Positions 33,233-42,902 of a DNA stretch of 64,000 nt are shown here, piece after piece. Under the pieces are notes generated by a model, which searched no databases, was not told where the DNA came from, and saw nothing but the letters and a program-made list of their open reading frames with translations. The DNA comes from Saprospiraceae bacterium (GTDB lineage Bacteria; Bacteroidota; Bacteroidia; Chitinophagales; Saprospiraceae): the NCBI GenBank assembly GCA_013214355.1, contig JABSSL010000034.1:1-64000 (forward strand), read 5' to 3'. The translations under genes and the position numbers were made by a program. Numbering within the stretch: position 1 is the stretch's first letter; each line of letters begins with the position of its first letter.

Positions 33233-36200
33233 TTAAATGCCTACTTTCAGGGTGAACATCAATTGGCGAGGAATCGGCCAACCAAACGCTTCTATACCTA
33301 CACCAAAGTTTTGGTCTGTGGTATCGTTCTCATTTCCATCCCCTCCTCTACCAAAGACATTGATCTCAGGATCTACACCACTGTAGCCAGAAAACAATGC
33401 TAGATTTCTGCCTGCTACTGTAAAGGAGGCAGTACGCAAATTCAACTTTTTGAGAAAGGATGTTGGGATCTGGTAGGTGACATTCAGCTCCCTCCAGCGA
33501 ATGAAGTCTGCCCTTTCGATCGTATTTAAGCCAGAGAAAGGGGCTAGGGCTAGATTTTCAAACAACCACCCCTTTAAAGCCTCATATCTTACTTCGCCAG
33601 AGTTCAGGGCATTACCTTGGCCATCTGTTCCTCCTGAAAGGTAGTCGCGCTCCACCAAAGCCGAACCAGGAAGGTTACGGCCAATACCAGCGTTGGCCTG
33701 ACGGAAAGCTCCTGTCAAGTTATTGATACGGAAATTACCCGTCTTATATTCGAAAAGTGTGGTCAAACTGAAATTGCGGAATTTTACTGTACCACCAAAT
33801 GAGCCTTGCCAGTCAGGAACTCCCTTACCAAGGTAATGGTCTAAGAAGTCGCCATCCCCATCTTCATCCTTCAATAAAACTCCACCTGCCCCAACGGTAG
33901 TTGGTAAACTAAGGTCTCCGGGCTCTTTGGATCCCAAGAAGGCCACAATCTCATCTCTGGAATCCGGTAACCCATCGCTATTAAAGTCAATCGGCAATGC
34001 ATCACCACTCGTTTCTACAAGTTCTGCACCAAACTGTGCACCAGGAGCAAATCCTTCAATCAAGAAATTACGATAGCGAGGATAAGAACCTCCTACCTTA
34101 ACCGGAGGTGCGCCACCTAGTGAAACCACTTCCTCCTTAATAAAGGCAGCGTTAGCAAATAAATCGACACTCCAATCTCGAGAACGATATACGGTTCCGT
34201 TAATCTTCAATTCCACCCCATTCGCGGAAAGCTCTCCGATGTTCACAAGCTGTCGGCTTCTCCAGCCGCCGGAGAGGGCAAATTGACGAGCGAAAAGGGC
34301 ATCCTCTACGGTACGGTCCCAATAAACTGCCTCTAGAGAGATTTTGTCGTTGAACAAACCGATAACTGTTCCAAATTCCCATTCCTTAGAGATTTCAGGT
34401 TCCAAGTCGGCATTTCCTAGATTGTTGGGAACAATACCCGCCCCCGAGGTAGACGTTAGGGCCTGATAGGTGGTCAAGGCATCGAAAGCTCCAGGCTGCA
34501 AACCTGCCCAGCCATATGAACTTCTTAGTTGAAGACTACTGATAGGGCCAATATCATTCCACCAATCTGCATCGGAAGGAATGTAAGAGAAAGATACCTT
34601 AGGATAAACTGCTGCATTAAAGTTAGAGCCAAATGCACTGTGTCCATCCAAACGTGCTCCAAACGTCAGAAAAAACTGATCACTAAACCCAAATTGCTCT
34701 TGAGCAAAAACCCCAGCGTTGATCACTTCAGAAAACAGCTCGAATAATTGCTGATTTGCCGCAGCGCTTGAAATCTCAAATCCTGGTCCGGGGAAGTCCG
34801 TCCCAGAGCCAGATTGAATGAGCTCCTCTTGGCGTATGAGCTGCCCCCCGATAATCAAGTTGGAGGTAATATTAGGGGTAATATTGTGATTCATGGTCGC
34901 CTTTACCTCTGCTGAAATAGCAGTGAAGTTTCGATCTGTGTAATTTTTCTGTCCACTGGCATTGTTACTAGCAAAACCATCGATGTTCCAACCAAAAGGG
35001 GTGAACTGTACACTACTTTGGTTAGAATAGTCTACCCCAAATACTGCATCTAATTTCAGCCAGTCTCGTGGATAGTAGTTCATAGCCACACTACCATTGT
35101 AATGGCGAACATCCTGATTAACAGACAACTGTAAAGCTTCATTTACTGTAGCAAAAGCAATCGTGCCGGTTTGGTTATTTGGTCCAGCCAATTCGGGCTT
35201 GCTAAACTGCGCCAAGGAACCTACCCCGTAGATATTGTTGTTGGTCTGTAAGGTGGTAAAGGCCGTGTTGGAGTAGCCAGAGGTGATACGGAAATTGAAT
35301 TTCTCACTGGGGAAGATGTTCAAGTTCACATTCAATTGTCCCTTACGATCCGTATCCGTGGCTTGTGTGCTGATGCCCACCGGATAATCTCTGTCTCGTC
35401 CGCCAAATGGTCCATCTTGGTAGAAGTAACGACCAGAAACATAGTAAGAGATCAAATTATTCCCCCCTGAAACACTAGCCGAAGCATTATTGGAAAAACC
35501 CGTTTCAAAGAGTTCCTCCGTGAAGTTTCGACGAATTAGATCATAGGGCTTAATATCTTCTCCATAAAAAGTGGACAAAGCTTGAGCCTGACTTGCCGTC
35601 CGAGCAAAACCTACATTATCTTGAAATCGACTTGGATAATCCATCATACCTTGCGCAAACTTCAGGTCCACCTGCGGCTTGCCACTGACCCCCTTCTTCG
35701 TGAAGATCTGAATCACCCCATTACTTGCCTCGGTTCCGAATAGCGTAGCTGCCGAAGCGCCTTTCAAGATCTCTACTCGTTCAATGGATTCGGGATTAAT
35801 ATCATCGAGGCGCGAAGGGGCGCCACCGCCGCCCGCAGAAGCGAAACCGCCAGCTCCAAAGCCGCCGCCATTATCCACTCGGATACCGTCAATGATCACA
35901 ATAGGTTCATTCAATTGAGATAAAGAGGCAGAACCCCTAATTCGAATCTGCGTCCCTTCTCCTGTCAATCCACCTGAAGGTAATGCGACGATACCTGGCT
36001 CGCGCCCAGTCAGCAAATCAGAAAAGGAGTTAATGGGTACGTTTTGCAACTTCTTCGTAGAGATAGAACCGATGGAGTTCCCAATTTTCTTCTTTTCCAC
36101 GGGTCCCCCGGTACCGGTAACGACTATCACATCCAACTCGGTAGCACTTACTCCCATGGTCATGTCCAAGCTTAATTCTTGTCCAGCTGACAGAGAAATA

Positions 36201-36475
36201 GTTTCAATCGTTTTAGCAAATCCAGTGTAGGTAAATTCCACCTTGTGCTCTCCCGCTGGCAATCCGCCAATTACGTAATTCCCTTCAAAATCAGTAATCG
36301 TACCGGAACCCGTTCCGGCGACAATTACGGTGGCACCGATGAGCGGTTCATCAGTGTCCTCATCGAGAACCTTCCCCTTGATCGAAGCAGTACCTTGACT
36401 AAACATCAAGGCTGGAATCAAGAAAAGGCTCCCTAGTAATAACAGTCTTAGTTTCTTACTAGTAAGTAGCATCAT
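33233..36475 (-). CDS. SusC/RagA-family TonB-dependent outer-membrane transporter
   Basis: A 1080-residue TonB-linked outer-membrane importer. In order: signal peptide; a carboxypeptidase-D-like N-terminal extension (GTASIKGKVLDEDTDEPLIGATVIV..., about 28-105); TonB-box-like VIVVTGTG; plug domain with GREPGIVALPSGG and SLSQLNEPIVIIDGIRV and the Gly-rich loop FGAGGFASAGGGG; then a 22-strand barrel ending in an aromatic beta-signal-like strand. It works with SusD and the TonB-ExbBD energy system. There is no FecR/anti-sigma gene beside it, so control may fall to the LacI regulator. The upstream region (36476 on) is gene-free. Confidence 0.95.
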   Translation of the reverse strand: MMLLTSKKLRLLLLGSLFLIPALMFSQGTASIKGKVLDEDTDEPLIGATVIVAGTGSGTITDFEGNYVIGGLPAGEHKVEFTYTGFAKTIETISLSAGQELSLDMTMGVSATELDVIVVTGTGGPVEKKKIGNSIGSISTKKLQNVPINSFSDLLTGREPGIVALPSGGLTGEGTQIRIRGSASLSQLNEPIVIIDGIRVDNGGGFGAGGFASAGGGGAPSRLDDINPESIERVEILKGASAATLFGTEASNGVIQIFTKKGVSGKPQVDLKFAQGMMDYPSRFQDNVGFARTASQAQALSTFYGEDIKPYDLIRRNFTEELFETGFSNNASASVSGGNNLISYYVSGRYFYQDGPFGGRDRDYPVGISTQATDTDRKGQLNVNLNIFPSEKFNFRITSGYSNTAFTTLQTNNNIYGVGSLAQFSKPELAGPNNQTGTIAFATVNEALQLSVNQDVRHYNGSVAMNYYPRDWLKLDAVFGVDYSNQSSVQFTPFGWNIDGFASNNASGQKNYTDRNFTAISAEVKATMNHNITPNITSNLIIGGQLIRQEELIQSGSGTDFPGPGFEISSAAANQQLFELFSEVINAGVFAQEQFGFSDQFFLTFGARLDGHSAFGSNFNAAVYPKVSFSYIPSDADWWNDIGPISSLQLRSSYGWAGLQPGAFDALTTYQALTSTSGAGIVPNNLGNADLEPEISKEWEFGTVIGLFNDKISLEAVYWDRTVEDALFARQFALSGGWRSRQLVNIGELSANGVELKINGTVYRSRDWSVDLFANAAFIKEEVVSLGGAPPVKVGGSYPRYRNFLIEGFAPGAQFGAELVETSGDALPIDFNSDGLPDSRDEIVAFLGSKEPGDLSLPTTVGAGGVLLKDEDGDGDFLDHYLGKGVPDWQGSFGGTVKFRNFSLTTLFEYKTGNFRINNLTGAFRQANAGIGRNLPGSALVERDYLSGGTDGQGNALNSGEVRYEALKGWLFENLALAPFSGLNTIERADFIRWRELNVTYQIPTSFLKKLNLRTASFTVAGRNLALFSGYSGVDPEINVFGRGGDGNENDTTDQNFGVGIEAFGWPIPRQLMFTLKVGI

Positions 36476-37381
36476 TTCAAAATATTTAGTTAATACAATA
36501 GTTCCAGAATCTCGGCTGACTTGAGCTGGTAAGTGTTTTGTTAAGGAGATCCATTAGGGCACTATATCCCTAGGCCAGCAGCAGACTAATGGTGCCGGCA
36601 GAATTCGGAAATCTTAGTGAAAGGGTTAAAAAGGAACTGGTTGGAAAGGCTCTTACGATCAGCAGTACAGCCGGCACGCTTCCCTAATCAGCTAGAGAAA
36701 TTACGCCAATTGAAGCTGCACTTCTTGCCCTTTCTCCCGCAGGAGTAGGGACTTCTAGAGGTCTTTTTACCAGTGAATTTTAACCACCCACTTACCTTTG
36801 GACATAGCAAAGTCAGGCCTAGTCTCTTGATCATATCAAGCAAGGCCAAAATCTAGCTCAAGCCCAAGCTGTTGTTCCCATCGAAAACCAAGACAGAAAG
36901 GATATCCAATACGTTGGCTCGAGCAACTTGATCAAAGACAAGCTTACTCGTTGATGGACAAACCCATCCATTAGACTTGATTAATGGGCTGTTTTTAAAA
37001 GAGAAATCACCGAATTGTCGCTCACTAGGAAATGTCGTTACTGACAGTATTGAAATGCTTTTGCTGTCAGCTTAGGAATATATTTATCATATCCCGTAGA
37101 AGAGTTTTTAACATACATTCTTCCCTCAGGAAGACATTTGAAGTAAAGTAAAGAAAATAAAATTAAGGCAGTAAAGCAAGCCTTTTCCTCTTTTTGTAAG
37201 CTGAATTACAGAGTCTCAGATTTTAGCTAGCGTCATATTTGGCGGGGAGAAGAACACCTATTCTTGGCATTTAAGTAAGAAAGAAATCGCACAGGGTATT
37301 GCGGCTTTCCGTAGAAATACCAAGCTTGCAAGTTCAATAAAAAACAACTTGGGCAAATAAATAACTATTGTATTGAACGAC
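36476..37381. other. Gene-free region between SusC and the methyltransferase; possible decayed element
   Basis: About 900 bases hold no intact gene. A 15-bp sequence GTTAATACAATAGTT (36489-36503) is repeated inverted at the far end as AACTATTGTATTGAAC (37363-37378), with one extra base. A minus-strand frame from about 36957 to 36561 has four stops in 130 codons, near chance. It may be a worn insertion sequence, or the motif may be promoter sequence shared by two divergent genes. Confidence 0.4.
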
Positions 37382-38176
37382 ATGAAAACGAATTACAAAG
37401 TAGGAGATCTAATTTATGATGCGAATATCTACGATGCTATGAATACCGACCTGGCTGATCTGCAATTTTATCAGCGGTGGCTTCCTGCAAAAAAAGATAC
37501 TCGAATATTAGAGCTTTGCTGTGGCACAGGTAGACTTACCATTCCCATTGCAAAGGCTGGATACCACATAACCGGAGTAGATTTCACTGCTTCCATGCTC
37601 GAAAAAGCACAGGCAAAGGCTGCAGCGGAAGGACTTGAGATTGACTTCATCGAAGCAGATATTAGGAACTTGGATTTACCAGCTCAATTCGATCTGATTT
37701 TCATCCCATTTAATTCGATCCATCACCTTTATCAAAATGAAGATCTATCGAAGGCATTCCAGTGCGTCAAAAACCATCTCAAAGCAGGAGGATTGTTTCT
37801 ACTAGATTGCTTCAACCCCAACCTTGAAGTCATTGTGGAGGGAGAAAAAGCACAGAAAGAAATTGCTAAGTATACCACCGATGACGGCAGAAAAGTACTA
37901 ATACAGCAGGCCATGAAATACGAGAGCAGCACTCAGATCAATCGTATAGAGTGGCACTACTTTATCAACGATGAGTTTGACTCGATACAAAATCTAGATA
38001 TGAGAATGTACTTCCCTCAGGAGTTAGTCGCACACTTAAGATGGAATGGTTTCGAAGTCATGCACAAGTTCGGGGATTTTCAGGAGGAGCCATTTGGCGA
38101 TGGTTCAGCAAAGCAGATATTTGTTTGTCAAAGAGCAGCTGATACTGAATCAAAGAAACCAAACCAATCCTCGTAG
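37382..38176 (+). CDS. Class I SAM-dependent methyltransferase
   Basis: A 264-residue Rossmann-fold methyltransferase. S-adenosylmethionine-binding motif I is ILELCCGTGRLTIPIAKAGY (about 41-60), followed by GVDFTASMLEKAQAKA (motif II) and DLIFIPFNSIHHLYQNEDL (motifs III-IV). The C-terminal part is a beta-rich insertion with YFINDEFDSIQNLDMRMYFPQEL, common in small-molecule methyltransferases of this group; the acceptor is unknown. The ATG at 37382 is used; the longest frame begins at a TTG three codons earlier. It stands alone after the gene-free region. Confidence 0.88.
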   Translation: MKTNYKVGDLIYDANIYDAMNTDLADLQFYQRWLPAKKDTRILELCCGTGRLTIPIAKAGYHITGVDFTASMLEKAQAKAAAEGLEIDFIEADIRNLDLPAQFDLIFIPFNSIHHLYQNEDLSKAFQCVKNHLKAGGLFLLDCFNPNLEVIVEGEKAQKEIAKYTTDDGRKVLIQQAMKYESSTQINRIEWHYFINDEFDSIQNLDMRMYFPQELVAHLRWNGFEVMHKFGDFQEEPFGDGSAKQIFVCQRAADTESKKPNQSS

Positions 38177-38367
38177 GCTCAAAGTACCGGACTACTTGGC
38201 TGATAAAGCGGTCCGAATTAGAGCAGTGAATTTTCTAGAAAAATGACGACAATCAAAATTCCGCTTGGCTAGGCAGGTGTTTTTTAAAAGAAGTTTCATA
38301 ATAAGCCTCCCATTGGCCCAACCCCATTTCTATGCCTAACCGTCTTATTAAGCAAAAAACAATCACA

Positions 38368-38820
38368 ATGAAAACAATTGGAACCTTAGCTTTCCTCTTT
38401 CTTCTAACCATCACCTTCTCTTGTAATAAGGTCAACCTTTGTGGATTGGAGCAGGATGTGACGCTCGGAGATATTGAGGAAGTGTTGGATATGAACTGCT
38501 TTGTCGGAGGTACTAATCAACAAATTATTCGATCCACAGCAGAACTGGAAGCCTTATTTGCAAATCGTCCTTGTGAAGGCACGTTGCCAAACATAGATTT
38601 TTCCCAAGTCACGCTCTTAGGTCAATTGGGAGGGGCAAGTGGTTGCGAACGATTTTACTCTCGAGCCGTAACCATCAATGAAAACCAGCAGAAGTATAAT
38701 TTCCGAGTTAGGGTGAGTGAATGTGGGGGTTGCGAACCTTGGGAAATGCGGTGGCACTGGGTATTGGTGCCCATACTTCCTGAGGACTACAGTGTCAACT
38801 TTGAGTTTGAGACTATTTGA
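38368..38820 (+). CDS. Hypothetical lipoprotein
   Basis: A 150-residue exported protein. The signal peptide ends in the lipobox-like TFSC. The mature part has many Cys residues (CGLE, NCFVGG, RPCEG, SGCERF, SECGGCEPWE), so disulfides are likely. No family is recognised. The ATG at 38368 is preferred, since the 38332 start would place 12 residues before a clean signal peptide. Confidence 0.65.
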   Translation: MKTIGTLAFLFLLTITFSCNKVNLCGLEQDVTLGDIEEVLDMNCFVGGTNQQIIRSTAELEALFANRPCEGTLPNIDFSQVTLLGQLGGASGCERFYSRAVTINENQQKYNFRVRVSECGGCEPWEMRWHWVLVPILPEDYSVNFEFETI

Positions 38821-39093
38821 TTATAAATATGCTTGATATAAGGTTCTTAGCATCTAGATCATCCTTTATATAATCTTTTGCTAGAGCCACTAGTGGTAAA
38901 ATTGAGAAGTAGGTCAATTGAGATTGATCTGCTTTTTTTGGGTTCATACCAGCCGTAAATTGAAGGTTAAATCTGGAGAATTGTTGGAGGAAGTCAAAAC
39001 TGAGTATTTCAGGACTTGCAACATTTAATCTTTTTATTGTCCTTGAAGGAAGCGACAAGAAAGCTTAATCACCAGAAAAACCCGTACTGTTAC

Positions 39094-40686
39094 ATGTTCA
39101 TGCCTTTCAAAGCAACTCCCTTTGCTTACTATACACCATTGGTCCTATTCATGGCCTGGCTGTCGTATCTACCACTCACAAACTCCAAAGCTTTTTCATC
39201 CATGGAGGAAGTATGCGATAATGCTGCTGACGACGACAATGATGGACTCATCGACCTTAATGACCCAGATTGTAGCTGTGAACTAGTGACCCAGGAATCC
39301 TTAGTCCCAAATCCATCCTTTGAAGACTATTTATGTTGCCCAAATGACGCCAGTCAGATGAATTGCGTAAATGGATGGCAGCAAGCATCAGGTGCTACTA
39401 CTGACTATCTGAACCAATGTGGTTACGTGTCCATCCCCTTTCTTAGCCCTTTTCCGGACGGGGATGGGGCCATTGCATTTATTGCCGGGAGTATAGAAAA
39501 TCCTAGTGGTTCAGAAATTCATAAAGAGTATGCTGGAGTATGCTTAAACTATCCGATGGAAAAAGACGCGGTTTATGAGTTTAACTTTCACATCGGTTTT
39601 TTAGATGAGAACAATTCTCCTCCCATTAATTTTACTTTTTTTGGATCACCAAGCTGTTCCAATCTTCCGTTCACCCCTGGCTTTGATTGCCCTACCAATT
39701 ACCCAGATTGGTATTTACTCAAAACCCAAGAATTCACGCGGGAAGAGAAGCCCGGCTGGAAGGAGGTAAGTATGACCATACAACCTCCTGTGGATATTAA
39801 TGCCATTGTGATCGGAGACGATTGTCTGCCGAAGGGTGGGCTTAATGTCTATCTTTTAGACAATCTGATTCTCAAGAATGAGGCCAGCCTGGACTTTGAA
39901 CTACTCGATGCAGGTTCCCCTTGTGATCCAGATTTCACTTTGGCCGTACAAGAAAAAGCTGGCCTTAGCTATCAATGGTATAAAGAAGGAGTCGCCTTGT
40001 TGGGAGAGACCTTTGCAGAATTATCTCAAATGCATGGCGAAGGCACCTACCAACTGAGAATTGTGGAAGAAAACACGGGGAAATGCCGGGTATCTGAAGA
40101 CATCATATTTTCCATACCTTTCTATACAAGTGAATCTTTTGAAACGATTTGTGAAGGGGAAAGCTTCGTATTTGGCAGCGATGTGTTGGAGGAGGCGGGT
40201 ATTTATGTCACCGAATTCTCCACGGCTGAGGGTTGTGATAGTATGGTTACCTTACATCTGGAAGTTCAATCTGAACTTAGAGATACCATTTACGCCGAAA
40301 TAATACCAGGATCAACCTATGAGATTGATGGACGAAAATTTGGTACTGAAGGGGAACACCAGATCAGCCTCCAAAGCTCAGCGCAGTGCGATAGTACAAT
40401 TATTCTGTATTTAGCATATACCAATGTCTATATACCTAATGTTTTTTCTCCTAATGGGGACCATATCAATGATTATTTCGAAGTATATGCAGCTTCGGCT
40501 GCGTACCAAGAGGTAGAAATGCAGATCTTCGATCGGTGGGGAAACCTTGTCTTTGAAGGTCAAAGATGGGATGGTACCCACAGAAGTGAAGTGGTAAGTC
40601 CTGGCGTTTTTGTCTACGTGATTCGATTTCAAAATGCGGATGGAAATGTAAGTATCCGTAGTGGCTCAGTAACTGTAATCAGATAG
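39094..40686 (+). CDS. Secreted protein with gliding-type T9SS C-terminal domain (type B)
   Basis: An exported protein of about 530 residues. After a signal-like hydrophobic segment (TPLVLFMAWLSYLPL) come the EVCDNAADDDNDGLIDLNDPDC calcium-binding-like motif, a jellyroll-like middle with many Cys (about 75-280), an Ig-like region with QWYKEGVALLGE, and a CEGESFVFGSDVLEEAG...CDSMVTLHLEV repeat seen in many Saprospiria surface proteins. The last 90 residues (IPNVFSPNGDHINDYFEV...RWGNLVFEG...GVFVYVIRF) are the gliding-motility type B T9SS sorting domain. It is likely cell-surface bound; its function is unknown. The start at 39094 is the best fit to the signal peptide; 39100 is also possible. Confidence 0.82.
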   Translation: MFMPFKATPFAYYTPLVLFMAWLSYLPLTNSKAFSSMEEVCDNAADDDNDGLIDLNDPDCSCELVTQESLVPNPSFEDYLCCPNDASQMNCVNGWQQASGATTDYLNQCGYVSIPFLSPFPDGDGAIAFIAGSIENPSGSEIHKEYAGVCLNYPMEKDAVYEFNFHIGFLDENNSPPINFTFFGSPSCSNLPFTPGFDCPTNYPDWYLLKTQEFTREEKPGWKEVSMTIQPPVDINAIVIGDDCLPKGGLNVYLLDNLILKNEASLDFELLDAGSPCDPDFTLAVQEKAGLSYQWYKEGVALLGETFAELSQMHGEGTYQLRIVEENTGKCRVSEDIIFSIPFYTSESFETICEGESFVFGSDVLEEAGIYVTEFSTAEGCDSMVTLHLEVQSELRDTIYAEIIPGSTYEIDGRKFGTEGEHQISLQSSAQCDSTIILYLAYTNVYIPNVFSPNGDHINDYFEVYAASAAYQEVEMQIFDRWGNLVFEGQRWDGTHRSEVVSPGVFVYVIRFQNADGNVSIRSGSVTVIR

Positions 40687-40772
40687 GGCCTCCAAACGGC
40701 TTTCCTTTGTATGGAAGAGAATACCCACCTAATTTCTTTATGTTTATCCTATTGATCAAAATGCATTACCCC

Positions 40773-41666
40773 ATGCGTCTTTTCCTACTTCCCTTCTTGC
40801 TATTCTTCAGCTATTCTCTAGCAGCTCAATCCGCCGAGGATCTAATAACTTTTGGTGTGATTGCAGACTGTCAATACTGTGATTGTCCATCCACTACCCA
40901 ACGTTTCTACCGGAAATCTCCTCATAAACTCCAAGCCTGTGTAACAGAATTCAACAAGCATGAACTCGCTTTTGCTGTTCATCTAGGGGATTACATTGAT
41001 AAGGATTTTGCCAGTTTTGATACCCTACAACCCATCATAGATCAACTTAGGGCTCCTTTACGACAGGTATTAGGGAATCATGATTTCTCGGTGGATGAGC
41101 AGCTAAAGCGCAAGGTTCCCAAACGGATGGGATTAGCCCGACGATACTACAGCTTCACAATAGAAGATTGGCGCTTTATTGCCCTGGATGGAAATGACCT
41201 AAGCACCTTTGCTAGCTTTGGCAAACGGAAACAGCGGGAAGCTGCCCAACTCCTGATTGAAGTGCAAGCAGCAGGGAAAGTGAATGCTAAGACCTGGAAT
41301 GGGGGGATTAGTAGGAAACAGTTAAAATGGTTAGAAAAAGAACTAAATAAAGCAGATCGCAAAGGAGAAAAAGTAATTCTATTTTGTCACTTCCCAGCTC
41401 ATCCGGTAGATCCACATAATCTCTGGAATGACACAAAGATCCAAGAGGTTTTAACTTCCCACCCTTCTGTTAAAGCCTACTTCAATGGACACAACCATGC
41501 TGGTGCATATGGTGAAAAGGATGGGGTTCACTACCTCACCTTTAAGGGAATGGTCGACACTCCGGACCAAAGCTCTTACTCCATCGTCCGCATTCAGAAA
41601 GATCGGATCCTAATAAAAGGCTTTGGCCGACAGCAGGACCAGGAATTACTGCTTCCCAAGCATTAA
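40773..41666 (+). CDS. Secreted metallophosphoesterase, ADPRM-like
   Basis: A 297-residue exported calcineurin-like phosphoesterase. Signal peptide MRLFLLPFLLFFSYSLAAQ; metal-binding motifs GVIADCQY (first Asp), HLGDYID, LGNHDF, FCHFPAH and FNGHNHAG follow in order. The RFYRKSPHKL and GGISRKQLKWLEKELNKADRKGEKVI blocks match manganese-dependent ADP-ribose/CDP-alcohol diphosphatases, so the likely reaction is hydrolysis of a nucleoside diphosphate-linked alcohol or sugar. The ATG at 40773 gives the cleanest signal peptide; 40761 and 40707 are in frame. It lies 86 bases after the gliding-type gene. Confidence 0.87.
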   Translation: MRLFLLPFLLFFSYSLAAQSAEDLITFGVIADCQYCDCPSTTQRFYRKSPHKLQACVTEFNKHELAFAVHLGDYIDKDFASFDTLQPIIDQLRAPLRQVLGNHDFSVDEQLKRKVPKRMGLARRYYSFTIEDWRFIALDGNDLSTFASFGKRKQREAAQLLIEVQAAGKVNAKTWNGGISRKQLKWLEKELNKADRKGEKVILFCHFPAHPVDPHNLWNDTKIQEVLTSHPSVKAYFNGHNHAGAYGEKDGVHYLTFKGMVDTPDQSSYSIVRIQKDRILIKGFGRQQDQELLLPKH

Positions 41667-41776
41667 TTGGGGAGAAAAGGTTCTAAGTAATAGAAGGTAA
41701 TTCAGGAACTGTAACTACCAAGCGTAGCACCATATAAGTATCAAACCACCTATCTAAGCCATTACTTAACAACAAC

Positions 41777-41807
41777 TTATCATTGCGAACAAAAAGCATT
41801 AGTTTTG
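41777..41807 (+). promoter_or_regulatory. Promoter for the DUF3078-like gene
   Basis: TTA (41777-41779), 20 bp, then TAGTTTTG (41800-41807), an exact -7 match with a near-match -33. Confidence 0.5.
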
Positions 41808-41874
41808 CGTTTGCGAATTCAGTTACTTTCTGAATTTATTCGCGTCAAAAGAACCGTTGACTAATTACAAAAAA

Positions 41875-42837
41875 ATGTTCACTAGAAAAATGGGACATCC
41901 AATGTTACGAAAACTTAGTTTAGGATTGCTGTTGTGCTTTGTATCTATTCTCTCTCACGCACAAACCTTAGAAGAACTAAAAGCTCAGAAGGCAGCCTTA
42001 GCTGCTGGACAAGCTACTGAGCAAGCTAAAGTTGATTCCTTCGCAGCAGAAATTGCCAAATTAAACGGCCAAATCGAAATTCTATCCGGCTGGCAGACTG
42101 GCTTTGACGGCGTAATCGGCTTGACTTTTGGTAGCTCTAACAATTGGCAAAGTAATGCCAACCCAAATTCTTCTTTCTCTAATCTCTCCGTTGGATTGAA
42201 TGCTTTCGCCAACATCATTAAGGAGAAAAGCTTTTGGAGAAACACATTCACCTCCAATACAGCCTGGCAAAGCCTTGATGTAGACACCGATGATAACACG
42301 GAAGAACAAAGCTTCCTGGAAAATCGGACTACCGATGTATTGACGGTGGGCTCGCTCTACGGTCTACGCTTAAACCAGGACTTTGCGATCTCTGCTATGG
42401 CAGATTTCAACTCCTCAATATTTAATTTCTTGGAGCCTGGGTCTTTAGGTTTTGGTGCGGGTGGTACCTATACCCCTCATCAGCTTCCGAATTTTGTAGC
42501 CGTAATCCATCCCTTAACCTACCAGATTGCTTTCCCGTCCACGGATAGCCCGATTGAGACTACTGGAGGATTAGGATCAAAACTCAAAGTTACCTATAAC
42601 AAGTCCTTTACAGGCGGGGTCAATTGGTCCTCCAATTTCAGCACCTTCATTCCTTACAGCCAGCCAGCTGAAGGTTCCGAAGAAGCTCCCCTATTTGAAT
42701 ATACTTGGATCAATACGATTTCTTTCAACGTATGGAAAGGAATTGGAATTGGCCTAAACTTCGGTATCCGCCAAGCGGAATTCGAGTTTGATGGCACTCA
42801 ATCCTTTAGTACTTTAGGTATCTCTTACGGTTTCTAA
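41875..42837 (+). CDS. DUF3078-like outer-membrane beta-barrel protein
   Basis: A 320-residue exported protein. After a signal peptide it has a short coiled coil (LEELKAQKAALAAGQATEQAKVDSFAAEIAKLNGQIEIL, about 24-62) and then an array of amphipathic strands (GVIGLTFGSSNNWQ..., ending in GISYGF with a terminal Phe) that fits a small beta-barrel. The style matches DUF3078 proteins of Bacteroidota; the function is unknown. The coiled coil could tether it to peptidoglycan or form a trimer, which is inference. The ATG at 41875 is used in place of a TTG at 41857. A bidirectional terminator separates it from the convergent lipoprotein gene. Confidence 0.78.
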   Translation: MFTRKMGHPMLRKLSLGLLLCFVSILSHAQTLEELKAQKAALAAGQATEQAKVDSFAAEIAKLNGQIEILSGWQTGFDGVIGLTFGSSNNWQSNANPNSSFSNLSVGLNAFANIIKEKSFWRNTFTSNTAWQSLDVDTDDNTEEQSFLENRTTDVLTVGSLYGLRLNQDFAISAMADFNSSIFNFLEPGSLGFGAGGTYTPHQLPNFVAVIHPLTYQIAFPSTDSPIETTGGLGSKLKVTYNKSFTGGVNWSSNFSTFIPYSQPAEGSEEAPLFEYTWINTISFNVWKGIGIGLNFGIRQAEFEFDGTQSFSTLGISYGF

Positions 42838-42855
42838 TGTAGCTCGTAAAGGGTC

Positions 42856-42891
42856 AAAAACGGTTGTTTCTGCAGGGAAGTAACCGTTTTT
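42856..42891. terminator. Bidirectional terminator between convergent genes
   Basis: AAAAACGGTT (42856-42865) pairs with AACCGTTTTT (42882-42891). The A-run on one side and T-run on the other allow termination in both directions. Confidence 0.8.
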
Positions 42892-42902
42892 TTATTCTTA
42901 TA

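Noticed and set aside
36561-36957. Minus-strand frame that looked like a decayed transposase
   Set aside because: It has four stop codons in about 130 codons, near chance, and no recognisable transposase motif.
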